Of a stretch of DNA of 32,682 nt, positions 1-7,460 are shown piece after piece (the stretch's first letter is position 1; the number at the start of each line of letters is the position of its first letter). This DNA comes from CAZGSN01 sp964371655 (GTDB taxonomy: Bacteria > Desulfobacterota > Binatia > HRBIN30). The translations under genes were made by a program, and so were the position numbers. The DNA lies in assembly GCA_964371655.1 (NCBI GenBank), contig CAYJOD010000074.1, forward strand, positions 1 through 32,682, in the 5' to 3' direction. A model generated the notes under the pieces. The model ran no database searches, was not told where the DNA came from, and saw only the letters and a list, made by a program, of their open reading frames with translations.

Positions 1-1
1 C

Positions 2-85
2 CCCTACACCGAGGTGGGTTTCGTAGGGGCGCGCGGCGGCGCGCCCGGGGATGGGCGGGCACGGCGCGGGGAAGCACGCTCCTAA
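2..85 (+). CDS. possible C-terminal tail of an upstream gene (partial)
   Basis: An open frame enters from the left edge and ends at TAA 83-85, 39 bases before the epimerase start. The 27 visible residues begin PYTEVGFVGARGG and end in an Arg/Gly-rich tail. This is too short to assign to a family. A same-strand gene just upstream of a sugar epimerase would fit a polysaccharide locus, but the frame could equally be chance reading in GC-rich DNA. Confidence 0.2.
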   Translation, partial: PYTEVGFVGARGGAPGDGRARRGEARS

Positions 86-124
86 GGCGACTTTACCGCG
101 GCGCTGGAAAAGGAGAGGTTACAC

Positions 125-1105
125 TTGTCTGAACTCCGAGCCCTGGTGAGCGGCGGCTGCGGTTTCGTCGGCCGTCATTTCGTTCGTGCTCTGCTCGATC
201 GCGGCTACAGGGTTACGGCCGTCGACGATCTGTCGAGCGGGTTGGCGCCGCAAGCTTGGCCGGCGTTCGTCAGGGTGAGCGAGTCGGAACAGGCGAGGTT
301 CGAGTTTCACCAGGCCGACTTCCGCGACTACACGCGCGAGGTGAGCGCGGACTTCGATCTGATCATCCATCTCGCCGCGGTGGTCGGTGGGCGCTTGGTG
401 ATCGAAGGTGATCCGCTGGTCGTGGCCACCGACCTCGCGATTGATGCGACGTTGTTCAACTGGGTGGTGCGTGCCGCGCGTTTGCCGCGCAAGGTCATCT
501 ACTTCAGCTCGTCCGCCGTCTATCCGATCGATCTGCAAAGCCGCGAGCGCCATCAGAGTCTTGCGGAGGAGTTGCTCGATTTCAGCGGTCCGATCGGTCT
601 TCCCGACATGACCTATGGCTGGTCGAAGTTGAGCGGCGAGTATCTCGCCCGTCATGCGGTCGAGAAGTACGGGCTGGACGTGGCCGTCTATCGACCGTTC
701 TCCGGATACGGCGAGGATCAGGATCTGTCGTACCCGTTCCCGCGCATCGTCCGGCGCGTGGTGGACAAGGAGTCGCCGCTGGTGGTTTGGGGCAGCGGCG
801 ATCAGGTGCGCGACTTCATCCACATCGACGACGTCGTCGCCGCGGTGTTCGCAACGGTCGATACGATGAAGCCGGCGCAGCCGTTGAACCTCGGCAGCGG
901 GGTCGCGACGAGCTTTCGCGAGCTCGCGGCGCTGGCGGCAAGGGTTGCCGGGTATGACGCCGAAGTCGTCAACGATGCGACGAAGCCGGAGGGCGTGTTC
1001 TGGCGCGTGGGCCAGTGCGATCGCATGCTGGCGAGCTGGAAACCTAAAGTATCCCTCGAACAAGGTGTCGAGCGCGCCTACGCCTATCAGCGCGCGGCGG
1101 GCTGA
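125..1105 (+). CDS. NAD-dependent epimerase/dehydratase (extended SDR, nucleotide-sugar)
   Basis: This is a 326-residue extended short-chain dehydrogenase of the nucleotide-sugar epimerase/dehydratase family. The Rossmann motif SGGCGFVGRHF lies at residues 9-19, followed by the acidic VDDLSSG segment. The catalytic serine lies in YFSSSAVYP (about 124-132), and Tyr164 and Lys168 form the YxxxK pair in YGWSK. The late RDFIHIDDVV motif is also typical. The start is TTG, chosen because GGAG sits eight bases upstream and the Rossmann fold begins at once; no ATG fits. Such enzymes make GDP- or UDP-activated sugars in the cytosol. The polysaccharide export genes downstream suggest it supplies a sugar for that polymer. 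The substrate cannot be read from the sequence (epimerase, 4,6-dehydratase and fucose-synthase-like subgroups look alike here). Confidence 0.9.
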   Translation: MSELRALVSGGCGFVGRHFVRALLDRGYRVTAVDDLSSGLAPQAWPAFVRVSESEQARFEFHQADFRDYTREVSADFDLIIHLAAVVGGRLVIEGDPLVVATDLAIDATLFNWVVRAARLPRKVIYFSSSAVYPIDLQSRERHQSLAEELLDFSGPIGLPDMTYGWSKLSGEYLARHAVEKYGLDVAVYRPFSGYGEDQDLSYPFPRIVRRVVDKESPLVVWGSGDQVRDFIHIDDVVAAVFATVDTMKPAQPLNLGSGVATSFRELAALAARVAGYDAEVVNDATKPEGVFWRVGQCDRMLASWKPKVSLEQGVERAYAYQRAAG

Positions 1106-1122
1106 TACGGCGCGTACTCGGC

Positions 1123-1216
1123 TGTGGAGTGCGGGAGCTTGCTCCCGCTTTGTCGGACGGCGAGCCGCCGCCGCCGTACCTCGCCCCAAAGCGGCGGCAA
1201 GCCGCCACACTCCACA
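1123..1216. repeat. REPIN-like inverted pair, copy 1
   Basis: Two arms in inverted orientation begin TGTGGAGTG and end CACTCCACA. Each arm contains its own hairpin: CGGGAGC-TT-GCTCCCG on the left and GGCGGC-AA-GCCGCC on the right, each followed or preceded by the CTTT/AAAG step. A second copy with the same design lies at 28461-28550. This hairpin-in-arm, paired layout is that of REP doublets. No RAYT transposase gene is visible in the window. The rest of the 1106-1452 gap holds no gene that I can support. It ends with the AGGAAGAGG ribosome-binding region of the next gene. Confidence 0.75.
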
Positions 1217-1452
1217 TCGAGCGCTCCGCTACGTGAGCTCGGGGCGGTTCGGAGGCGCGGCTCGCTGCAGGGCCCCGGCGGCGCTCAAAAGTGCGGCGCC
1301 AGCAATCTCCGCTTGAATGCACCCTACTAGGGTGGCAGATTGGCCGCCATAGACGTCCCGTCGGGCAACAAGGTGGTGGATTCGGCAAGGGGAGATTGCG
1401 GATCGCCATCCAGGGGGTTGATCGTAACGGGTCAGGAAGAGGAACAACCTGA

Positions 1453-2268
1453 ATGAGGGGATGTCGCCTACTCATTGCCGTCGCGCTCTTGTCTTGCGTG
1501 GGAGTGTCTGCGTGCGCGAACCGCACGGCAGCCACCGTGCGTGGGGCGGAGACGACTCGTGCTGAGCACGCCTCGAGCGCTGTTACAGCCCACCCTGGTG
1601 CAGCTGTGCCCCCGTCCACGATGGATGCGCCGGTGGCCGCTGCCGGGACACGGTCGCCCAACGAAGGCGAGCCCAGGCAGCGTCGGAAGCCGTCGTATCG
1701 GCTGCAGATCGGCGACGAGATGGACGTGAGCTTTTACAAGACCCCGGAGCTCAATACCCACGTCAAGATTCGTCCGGATGGCAACGTTACCTTGCCGTTC
1801 ATCGGTGACGTCCACGCTCTCGATATCGAGCCCGCCGAGCTCGCCGGCGTTCTCGAACAACGCTACGTCGGCGAGCTGCGCGCTCCGCGTATCACCGTCA
1901 ACGTGACCCAATTCGGCGGCCAACGCGTCTACGTGGGCGGTGAAGTGGGGCAACCGGGAATGCTCCAGGTGACCGGCCCGGTGACCGCGCTGCAAGCCAT
2001 CCAGCAGGCCGGGGGGTTCAGAGAGACCGCATCTCTGAGCAGTGTCGTGTTGATCCGCCGCAGCGGCGGCCACGCCCAAGGCAGCGAAGTCGATCTCTCC
2101 GATGTTGTCTCCGGTGACGACCCGGATCTCGACCCGCTATTGCAAGCATACGACATCGTATTCGTTCCGCGCAGTCGTATTGCCGACGTCGACGTCTTCG
2201 TCGACCAGTACGTCCGCAAGCTCATGCCGATGAATCCCAGCTTCGGGATCGGATTGGGGACATTCTAG
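1453..2268 (+). CDS. polysaccharide biosynthesis/export lipoprotein (Wza-like, SLBB)
   Basis: The 271-residue protein has a lipoprotein signal with lipobox VSAC and Cys21 as the acylated residue. A low-complexity linker reaches about residue 75. The polysaccharide export domain follows, with YRLQIGDEMDVSFYKTPEL and the VKIRPDGNVTLPFIGDV signature. One SLBB-type domain comes next (VYVGGEVGQPGMLQV, then ALQAIQQAGGF). By family it forms the outer-membrane ring through which exopolysaccharide leaves the cell. It is shorter than E. coli Wza and lacks the long C-terminal amphipathic helix region, as is common for GumB-like proteins. The start ATG has AGGAAGAGG upstream. It is followed after 4 bases by the chain-length gene, so the two are probably cotranscribed. 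Confidence 0.93.
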   Translation: MRGCRLLIAVALLSCVGVSACANRTAATVRGAETTRAEHASSAVTAHPGAAVPPSTMDAPVAAAGTRSPNEGEPRQRRKPSYRLQIGDEMDVSFYKTPELNTHVKIRPDGNVTLPFIGDVHALDIEPAELAGVLEQRYVGELRAPRITVNVTQFGGQRVYVGGEVGQPGMLQVTGPVTALQAIQQAGGFRETASLSSVVLIRRSGGHAQGSEVDLSDVVSGDDPDLDPLLQAYDIVFVPRSRIADVDVFVDQYVRKLMPMNPSFGIGLGTF

Positions 2269-2272
2269 GCCT

Positions 2273-3808
2273 ATGGACCCGCGCTATAACGGTAACGGCA
2301 ACGGCGCCAGCAGTCTGCGCCGCAATCTTCTCGGACTGTATCTGCGGCGGCGATTGATCGCGCGTGTCTTCCTGGCCACGATGCTCGTCGTCGTCGTCGT
2401 AACCCTGCTGATGCGGCCGATCTTTCGTGCCGAGTCGAGTCTCCTGGTGACCGTAAACCGCGCCAAGGTCGTGCTCGCCTCCGACACCAACTCTAAACCG
2501 TGGGGCCCGGTTCAGATCAGCGAAGAGGATCTCAATTCCGTGGTCAGCATGCTGCGTGGCCGTGACATCCTCAAAGAGGCCTTGCAGCGCTCCGCGCTTG
2601 CGGCCGGCGATGTGAACCTGGAGCGCGGTGATGGCATCGTTGGCTCGGTACTGAGCTTGCCGTGGAGAATCCTGCGCGGCGCGTACTACGGCCTTCACGG
2701 CAGAGTGTTCCCGACCAGTCTCGACCGTCAGGTCGAGGCGATCGGCCGCGAGCTCGAAATCGTGCCAGTGCGCAAATCGAACGTGATTGAGGTCGCGGTA
2801 CAAGACGCCGACCCCAACTGGGCGAGTGCGTTCGTGAACCGTCTCGTCGACGTGTTTCTCGAACATTACGCGAAGACCTCGAATCCGTCGGAGGCGGAGG
2901 CATTTTTCGACGAGCAGAGCCGCATGCTGAGCACCAAGCTGCACGAAGCCGACGACGCCTTGCGCGCGTTTCGCGAACAAGTCGGTATCGTTTCCATCGA
3001 GGACCAGCGTCGCAGCACGGTCGATGCGTTGACGACGGCGCAGCGCGAGTTGGAGAAACTGGCCGTCGACGAAGCCTCCAGCCAAGCTCTGCTGAGCGGG
3101 CTGAGCGCGGGCCTGAAGAAGGAGAATCCGCTGGTTCTCACGGCGCGCCGCCAAAGCCAGGCGTCGGCGGAGCAAGCCAAGGTGCAGTTGCTCGGGCTCG
3201 AAGCCCGGCGTGTCGACTTGCTCACCAAGTACACCGCGGACAGCGAACGCGTGCGCGAGCTCGATGCGCAGATCGCGGTCGCGCGCGCTCTGCTGGAGCG
3301 CGAGATCCAAGACCCGCTCGTGGAGCAAGATTTCGGAGTCAACCGCACCCACGAGACGTTGTCGGTCGAGCGTGCGATGGAGCAGTCGCGTTCGGGCGCC
3401 ATCGTCGCGAGACGAAAGGTTCTGGAGGCGCAGGTCATCGACTTGCAGCGCCGCATGCAGGAGTTCGACGCCAACAGCGTCGAGCTGGCGCGCATGGAGA
3501 GCGAGCGTAAGCTCACGCAAGAGTCGTACGTGGGTTACGTGCAGCAGATGGAAGCGGCGCGACTGTCGAACGCCCTCAACCAGAGCCAAATCCTCAACGT
3601 CGCGATCGCGAGCCCGGCGACCCCGCCGGTGACCCCGGTGCGTCCGCGCGTCACTCTGAACCTGTTGCTCGGGATGCTGCTGGGCGTGAGCCTCGGAGTG
3701 GCCGCGGCGCTGGTGAGCGATTCCCTCGACAAGTCGGTGCAGTCGGCTGACGACGTTAAGCGCGGCGGCGACCTCGACGTCCTCGCGGTGATCCCACAGG
3801 AAGGATGA
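2273..3808 (+). CDS. Wzz/GumC-type polysaccharide chain-length determinant
   Basis: This 511-residue inner-membrane protein has the usual two-helix layout. A first membrane segment lies near residues 33-50 (VFLATMLVVVVVTLLM). A large periplasmic Wzz and coiled-coil region spans about 60-455. A second membrane segment lies near 462-482, preceded by the proline-rich signature PVTPVRPRVTLN. The mid-region is rich in Glu/Gln/Arg heptads (about 210-420), matching the GNVR coiled coil. The protein ends shortly after the second helix and carries no fused kinase; the kinase-like partner is the next gene. Its role is control of polymer length and coupling to the outer-membrane exporter. The start ATG lies 4 bases after the wza-like stop, in operon spacing. 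Confidence 0.92.
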   Translation: MDPRYNGNGNGASSLRRNLLGLYLRRRLIARVFLATMLVVVVVTLLMRPIFRAESSLLVTVNRAKVVLASDTNSKPWGPVQISEEDLNSVVSMLRGRDILKEALQRSALAAGDVNLERGDGIVGSVLSLPWRILRGAYYGLHGRVFPTSLDRQVEAIGRELEIVPVRKSNVIEVAVQDADPNWASAFVNRLVDVFLEHYAKTSNPSEAEAFFDEQSRMLSTKLHEADDALRAFREQVGIVSIEDQRRSTVDALTTAQRELEKLAVDEASSQALLSGLSAGLKKENPLVLTARRQSQASAEQAKVQLLGLEARRVDLLTKYTADSERVRELDAQIAVARALLEREIQDPLVEQDFGVNRTHETLSVERAMEQSRSGAIVARRKVLEAQVIDLQRRMQEFDANSVELARMESERKLTQESYVGYVQQMEAARLSNALNQSQILNVAIASPATPPVTPVRPRVTLNLLLGMLLGVSLGVAAALVSDSLDKSVQSADDVKRGGDLDVLAVIPQEG

Positions 3809-3811
3809 GCC

Positions 3812-4549
3812 GTGAGTAGCTACGTGGACGCGCTCAAACGTTGGCGCATCGAGGACCAGGATCGGGTCCTGGTCTCCGCCGGCGTCAACGGAACCGCGTC
3901 GGACCCAAGCTCGGTCTACGAGCGTTTGCGCGAGCGCTTGCAAGTTGCCGCGAATGACCAGCCGCTGCGCGTGCTGGCGTTCGCCGGCGTCAGCGGCGGT
4001 GAGGGCGTCACCCACGTCGTGATGAGCTACGCCCAGTGCCTGGCGCAGGCGTCGCTCAACGTGTTGGTCGTGCTCGCGGATGCGCACGTCGTGCGTGCGG
4101 CGACCGACATGCCGATTCTCGACCTGGTCAAGTTGGTTGACGGCGGTGCCAGCCTGCCGCCTGACGAACGTGGCTCACTGCGAGTCGTCGGAATACCGGC
4201 GCGCTACCCGGGCGCCGGACAGTTCCTTGTCAGCTCCGCCTTTACCGCCTGGCTGGCGTCGCAGGCGTCGCGCTACGATCAGATCGTGATGGAGGTGTCG
4301 CCAGCCCTGAAGTACGCCGAGGCCTCGGTGCTCGGCAAGTATGCCGATGGCATTGTTCTCGTGGTGCGCGCCAACGTCACTCAAGTTGGGGACGTGGCGC
4401 GAGCGCAGCGACAGCTGACGCACGCCGGTGCCCGTGTGCTCGGCGCGGTCTTGAATCACGTGCAGGCGCCACCTTCGTTTCTACGTCGGTTGTTGATGCC
4501 TGAGCTGGCATCGGACAGCGGCAGGTGGTCGGGGCCGGCATCAGCGTGA
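3812..4549 (+). CDS. BY-kinase-like ATPase with degenerate P-loop (likely pseudokinase)
   Basis: This 245-residue protein has the position, size and fold pattern of the CpsD/Wzc cytoplasmic BY-kinase partner of a chain-length protein, but the nucleotide site is altered. The expected GEGKT of Walker A reads GEGVT (residues 63-67), so the catalytic lysine is Val66. Walker A' is kept in part (VLVVLADAH, Asp90). The Walker B motif IIDTPP reads IVMEVSPA, replacing its aspartate. The C-terminus has no tyrosine cluster. GTG start 3812 follows the preceding stop by 3 bases, with AGGAAGG in front. By context it would bind the GumC-like protein in the cytosol and act as a structural or regulatory subunit rather than an active kinase. 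The ParA/MinD-like fold is clear; loss of activity is inferred. Confidence 0.8.
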   Translation: MSSYVDALKRWRIEDQDRVLVSAGVNGTASDPSSVYERLRERLQVAANDQPLRVLAFAGVSGGEGVTHVVMSYAQCLAQASLNVLVVLADAHVVRAATDMPILDLVKLVDGGASLPPDERGSLRVVGIPARYPGAGQFLVSSAFTAWLASQASRYDQIVMEVSPALKYAEASVLGKYADGIVLVVRANVTQVGDVARAQRQLTHAGARVLGAVLNHVQAPPSFLRRLLMPELASDSGRWSGPASA

Positions 4550-4567
4550 CGCCCGTGCCCCGCCTGC

Positions 4568-6043
4568 GTGAGTTTGCAACCGTCGCGTCGACCGGGATAC
4601 GGTGAGTCCCGGGATATGTTTCGACAAGCCGGCTTTCGCCTCCTACTCTATTTCGGTGATTTGGCGCTGATCGCCATCGCCATGTGGGCGGCCTCGTGGT
4701 TGCGCATCGAATGGAGCATCGGATCGTCGCTCGACGAATCGGCGGTGTGGTTGTCGCTGCCGGTGTATGCGCTCGGCCTGGCGTCTTGGGGAATCGGATT
4801 CCCGGCTCTCGACGTTTACAACCTGCGCAAGAATCTCAGCCTGGCCGATGAGCTGTCGCGTCTGACGACGGCCTACGCCGCGACCGTGCTCGCCTTTGCC
4901 GGTGCCCTGTACTTCTCGTTTCGCGAGATCTCGCGCCTGCAGGTCATCTACTTCGCCGGGCTCGGCTGGATTCTCCTGGTCAGCTACCGAGTCGTCTTTC
5001 GCCTGGTGTTGCGCGCGTACTCGAGCGAAGCGGATCATCCCTGGATACGCCGGGTGCTCATCATTGGCGCCGGGCCGCTTGGCCGCGAGATTGCGCATAC
5101 CGTGCTCGCCCACCATTGGACGGGTTTGCGGCTGATCGGGTTTGTGGACGACAACCCCGATGCCGACACCGGCCTCGCCGTCAGCGCCACCAATGTGCGT
5201 TACCCCAATTTCGGTGCGATGGCGCGTGCCGCCGCGATCGCCCAGGAGCAGCGCATTGATGAGGCCATCTTCGCGTTGCCATCGGCGGCGCATGACGAGA
5301 TGGTGACGTTGATCGCGACCTTGCAGCAGATGAAGATCGGGATTCGCGTCGCTCCGAATATCGAGCGTCTCGCCTTTCTGGGGTCGGCCATCGAGGACTT
5401 TGGCGGCCAACCCTTGATTACCTTGCGTGCACCCGTGCTCGATCCCATGCAACGCGTGATCAAGCGTATCTTCGATCTGGTGGTGAGTACCGCCGTGCTG
5501 GTGGTGGCGGCTCCGTTCATGATGGCGATTGCCGTCGCCATCAAGCTGACGTCGCGCGGGCCGATCATTTTCCGCCAGGCGCGTGTAGGGCAGCACGGCC
5601 GGCCGTTTCAGATCTATAAATTCCGGACGATGGAGCTAGAGGCCGAAGCTGCCGCGGCGCCGCCGCGCGCCGATGCGACGGCAACGCCCGTGCACAAAAG
5701 TCCAGACGACCCGCGCGTGACCGCGCTCGGCCGTTGGTTGCGCCGCCTCAGCCTCGATGAGCTGCCGCAGCTGTTCAACGTACTGCGCGGCGAGATGAGC
5801 CTGGTCGGGCCGCGGCCGGAGCTCCCGTGGTTGGTCGATCAGTATCAGCCCTGGCAACGACGGCGTTTCGATGTACCGCAAGGCATGACCGGCTGGTGGC
5901 AGATCAACGGCCGCTCCGACAAGCTCCTGCACCTGCATACCGAAGAAGATCTGTACTACATCCAGAACTATACGTTGTGGCTCGACATCCGCATCCTACT
6001 CGGGACGCTGCGAGTCGTGTTGAGCCGCCGCGGGGCCTACTGA
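4568..6043 (+). CDS. polyprenyl glycosylphosphotransferase (initiating sugar transferase)
   Basis: The protein is a 491-residue integral-membrane enzyme. The N-terminal half holds about four membrane helices. A Rossmann-like CoA_bd_3 domain follows (RRVLIIGAGPLGREI, near residue 158). A fifth helix, VVSTAVLVVAAPFMMAIAVA, precedes the C-terminal bacterial sugar transferase domain. Its signatures are intact: KRIFDLVVS, FRQARVGQHGRPFQIYKFRT, LDELPQLFNVLRGEMS and LVGPRPELP. It attaches the first sugar phosphate to undecaprenyl phosphate at the inner membrane, starting repeat-unit synthesis. GTG 4568 gives the longest form; ATG 4616 (residue 17) is an equally plausible start, and neither has a strong Shine-Dalgarno site. 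The sugar (glucose, galactose or other) is not readable. Confidence 0.93.
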   Translation: MSLQPSRRPGYGESRDMFRQAGFRLLLYFGDLALIAIAMWAASWLRIEWSIGSSLDESAVWLSLPVYALGLASWGIGFPALDVYNLRKNLSLADELSRLTTAYAATVLAFAGALYFSFREISRLQVIYFAGLGWILLVSYRVVFRLVLRAYSSEADHPWIRRVLIIGAGPLGREIAHTVLAHHWTGLRLIGFVDDNPDADTGLAVSATNVRYPNFGAMARAAAIAQEQRIDEAIFALPSAAHDEMVTLIATLQQMKIGIRVAPNIERLAFLGSAIEDFGGQPLITLRAPVLDPMQRVIKRIFDLVVSTAVLVVAAPFMMAIAVAIKLTSRGPIIFRQARVGQHGRPFQIYKFRTMELEAEAAAAPPRADATATPVHKSPDDPRVTALGRWLRRLSLDELPQLFNVLRGEMSLVGPRPELPWLVDQYQPWQRRRFDVPQGMTGWWQINGRSDKLLHLHTEEDLYYIQNYTLWLDIRILLGTLRVVLSRRGAY

Positions 6044-6082
6044 GAGATGGACCTACCGAGTTTGCGAGCCCATCGTGCTACG

Positions 6083-6118
6083 TTCTTATCCTTGCTGTCC
6101 CGGGTGTCCTTGGTGTCC
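6083..6118. repeat. four 9-bp degenerate tandem units
   Basis: Four consecutive 9-mers read TTCTTATCC, TTGCTGTCC, CGGGTGTCC and TTGGTGTCC, sharing the TGTCC end. They sit in the 110-base gap between the glycosylphosphotransferase and the ATPase gene. The same period and a related motif appear at 25501-25608. This is a short, degenerate array with no obvious function. Confidence 0.5.
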
Positions 6119-6153
6119 CAGTGGTGAGCCCATTCCCTAGGCCCGGCTAGCCC

Positions 6154-7323
6154 ATGTACGTCCACGCCTTTGGCCTTGAAGCTGAGCCGTTCGCCCCGAC
6201 GCCGGATCCGGCTTTTCTCTACCTGACGGCGCAGCACCGCGACGCCCTGGCGGCGCTGGAGTATGGATTGCGCGAGCGCCGCGGCTTCGTGACCTTGATC
6301 GGTGACGTCGGCACCGGCAAGACGACGCTTCTCTACACGTTACTCGAATCCCTGGGAGCCGCGATCGACAGCGCCTATCTGACCCACACGACGCTGGACT
6401 ACGTCGACCTGCTGCGCGCGGCGCTGGTCGATCTCGGTGTGCCCCAGCCGGGCAACACCAAGGGCGAGCTCATCGCCACCCTCAACCGCTTCCTGCACGA
6501 GCAGGCCGACAAGGGGCGCATTACGGCGCTGGTGGTCGACGAAGCCCAGAACCTGTCGTTGTCGACCTTGGAAGAGCTGCGCTTGTTGACCGACTACGAG
6601 ACCTTCCAACACAAGCTGTTGCAGATCGTGCTGGTGGGGCAGACCGAGCTCGATCAGCGTTTGGCCGAAGCGCAGGTACGACAGTTGCGCGATCGCATTG
6701 CCGTGCGCTCGCGTCTGGTTCCGCTCCATTCCGGCGAGGTGCGTGGCTACGTAGACCACCGACTTCGCATCGTCGGCGGTTCGGTGGATGGTATCTTTAC
6801 GCGCGGCGCGATCACCGCGATCGCACGTTGGTCGCGGGGCAACCCGAGGCGTATCAACACCGTCTGTCACAATGCGCTGCTGGCGGCTTACGCGCGTGGC
6901 GAGCGCCGCGTCACCCGACGCATCCTGCACATCGCGATGGACGAGCTGCAAGCGGACGACCCGCGTTGGGCCCTGTCGCGCTGGCGCGCGGCCGCCGCTC
7001 GCTCCCTGTACGACGCGCTTCCGCGCCGGCGGCGACGCCCGGAGCGTGCGCCGCGACCAGCGCTCAGGCGCAGCGTCCTGCGCTTCGCCGCCGTGGTTGG
7101 GTTGGCCGTGGTCCTGGTCGGGGTTTTCCGTCTGTCCCAGAATGATCCGGCCGCGCTTGAGCCGGCCGCGTACAGCGAGCGCGCCCCGATCACCAATGAA
7201 ACAGCGCCCGTGCCGTCCGTCGTCTCAGTCGCGTGGGCCGGCGTGGAGCGCGTACTCGATGCCCTCATTCCCAAGGGCTCGTACCTCGAATGGCAGCGCC
7301 GTGCGCGTGGCTACAGGGATTGA
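6154..7323 (+). CDS. ExeA/GspA-type AAA ATPase of the polysaccharide locus
   Basis: The product is 389 residues. The N-terminus MYVHAFGLEAEPF is the hallmark of ExeA-like ATPases. Walker A GDVGTGKT is at residues 50-57 and Walker B VVDEAQ near 127-132. The TEL and RDRI(A)VR segments that follow are typical. A single membrane helix (FAAVVGLAVVLVGVF) lies near residues 311-325, followed by a short extracytoplasmic tail. Members occur both in type II secretion and in exopolysaccharide clusters, where they are thought to couple ATP use to assembly of the export machinery. The gene follows the sugar transferase, which favours the second role here. The ATG start is unambiguous because it opens the conserved N-terminus. 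Confidence 0.88.
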   Translation: MYVHAFGLEAEPFAPTPDPAFLYLTAQHRDALAALEYGLRERRGFVTLIGDVGTGKTTLLYTLLESLGAAIDSAYLTHTTLDYVDLLRAALVDLGVPQPGNTKGELIATLNRFLHEQADKGRITALVVDEAQNLSLSTLEELRLLTDYETFQHKLLQIVLVGQTELDQRLAEAQVRQLRDRIAVRSRLVPLHSGEVRGYVDHRLRIVGGSVDGIFTRGAITAIARWSRGNPRRINTVCHNALLAAYARGERRVTRRILHIAMDELQADDPRWALSRWRAAAARSLYDALPRRRRRPERAPRPALRRSVLRFAAVVGLAVVLVGVFRLSQNDPAALEPAAYSERAPITNETAPVPSVVSVAWAGVERVLDALIPKGSYLEWQRRARGYRD

Positions 7324-7346
7324 AATCCCCACTTGTTCAGGTAGCC

Positions 7347-7427
7347 CAACCCTTAAGGCGTCGCAGGCGAGCCGGGGCTGAGCCCAGCCGCAGCGATGGC
7401 GCGGCGCAGACCCGAATGGCCGGGTTG
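7347..7427 (+). promoter_or_regulatory. possible structured 5' leader of the FecR-domain gene
   Basis: The 137-base gap upstream of the FecR gene can fold with CAACCC (7347-7352) closing on GGGTTG (7422-7427) around several GC-rich inner hairpins, one of them GGCT...AGCC. This lies just before the ribosome-binding site. The end of the segment looks faintly like the 3' closing part of c-di-GMP-I riboswitches, but the conserved core of that class is absent. I make no riboswitch claim. Confidence 0.2.
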
Positions 7428-7460
7428 AAACCTTTCGCAAAGAGAGGAGTTATAGAACTT

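Noticed and set aside
2222..4087. Long minus-strand open frame (621 codons) opposite the wzz-like gene
   Set aside because: It lies antisense to well-supported genes with family motifs, has no recognisable domain, and is what GC-rich codon bias produces on the opposite strand.
7347..7460. c-di-GMP-I (GEMM) riboswitch
   Set aside because: Only a vague likeness of the closing GGCCGGGTTG end is seen; the conserved GCAAAC and ACGCAAAG core elements are not in the right places.
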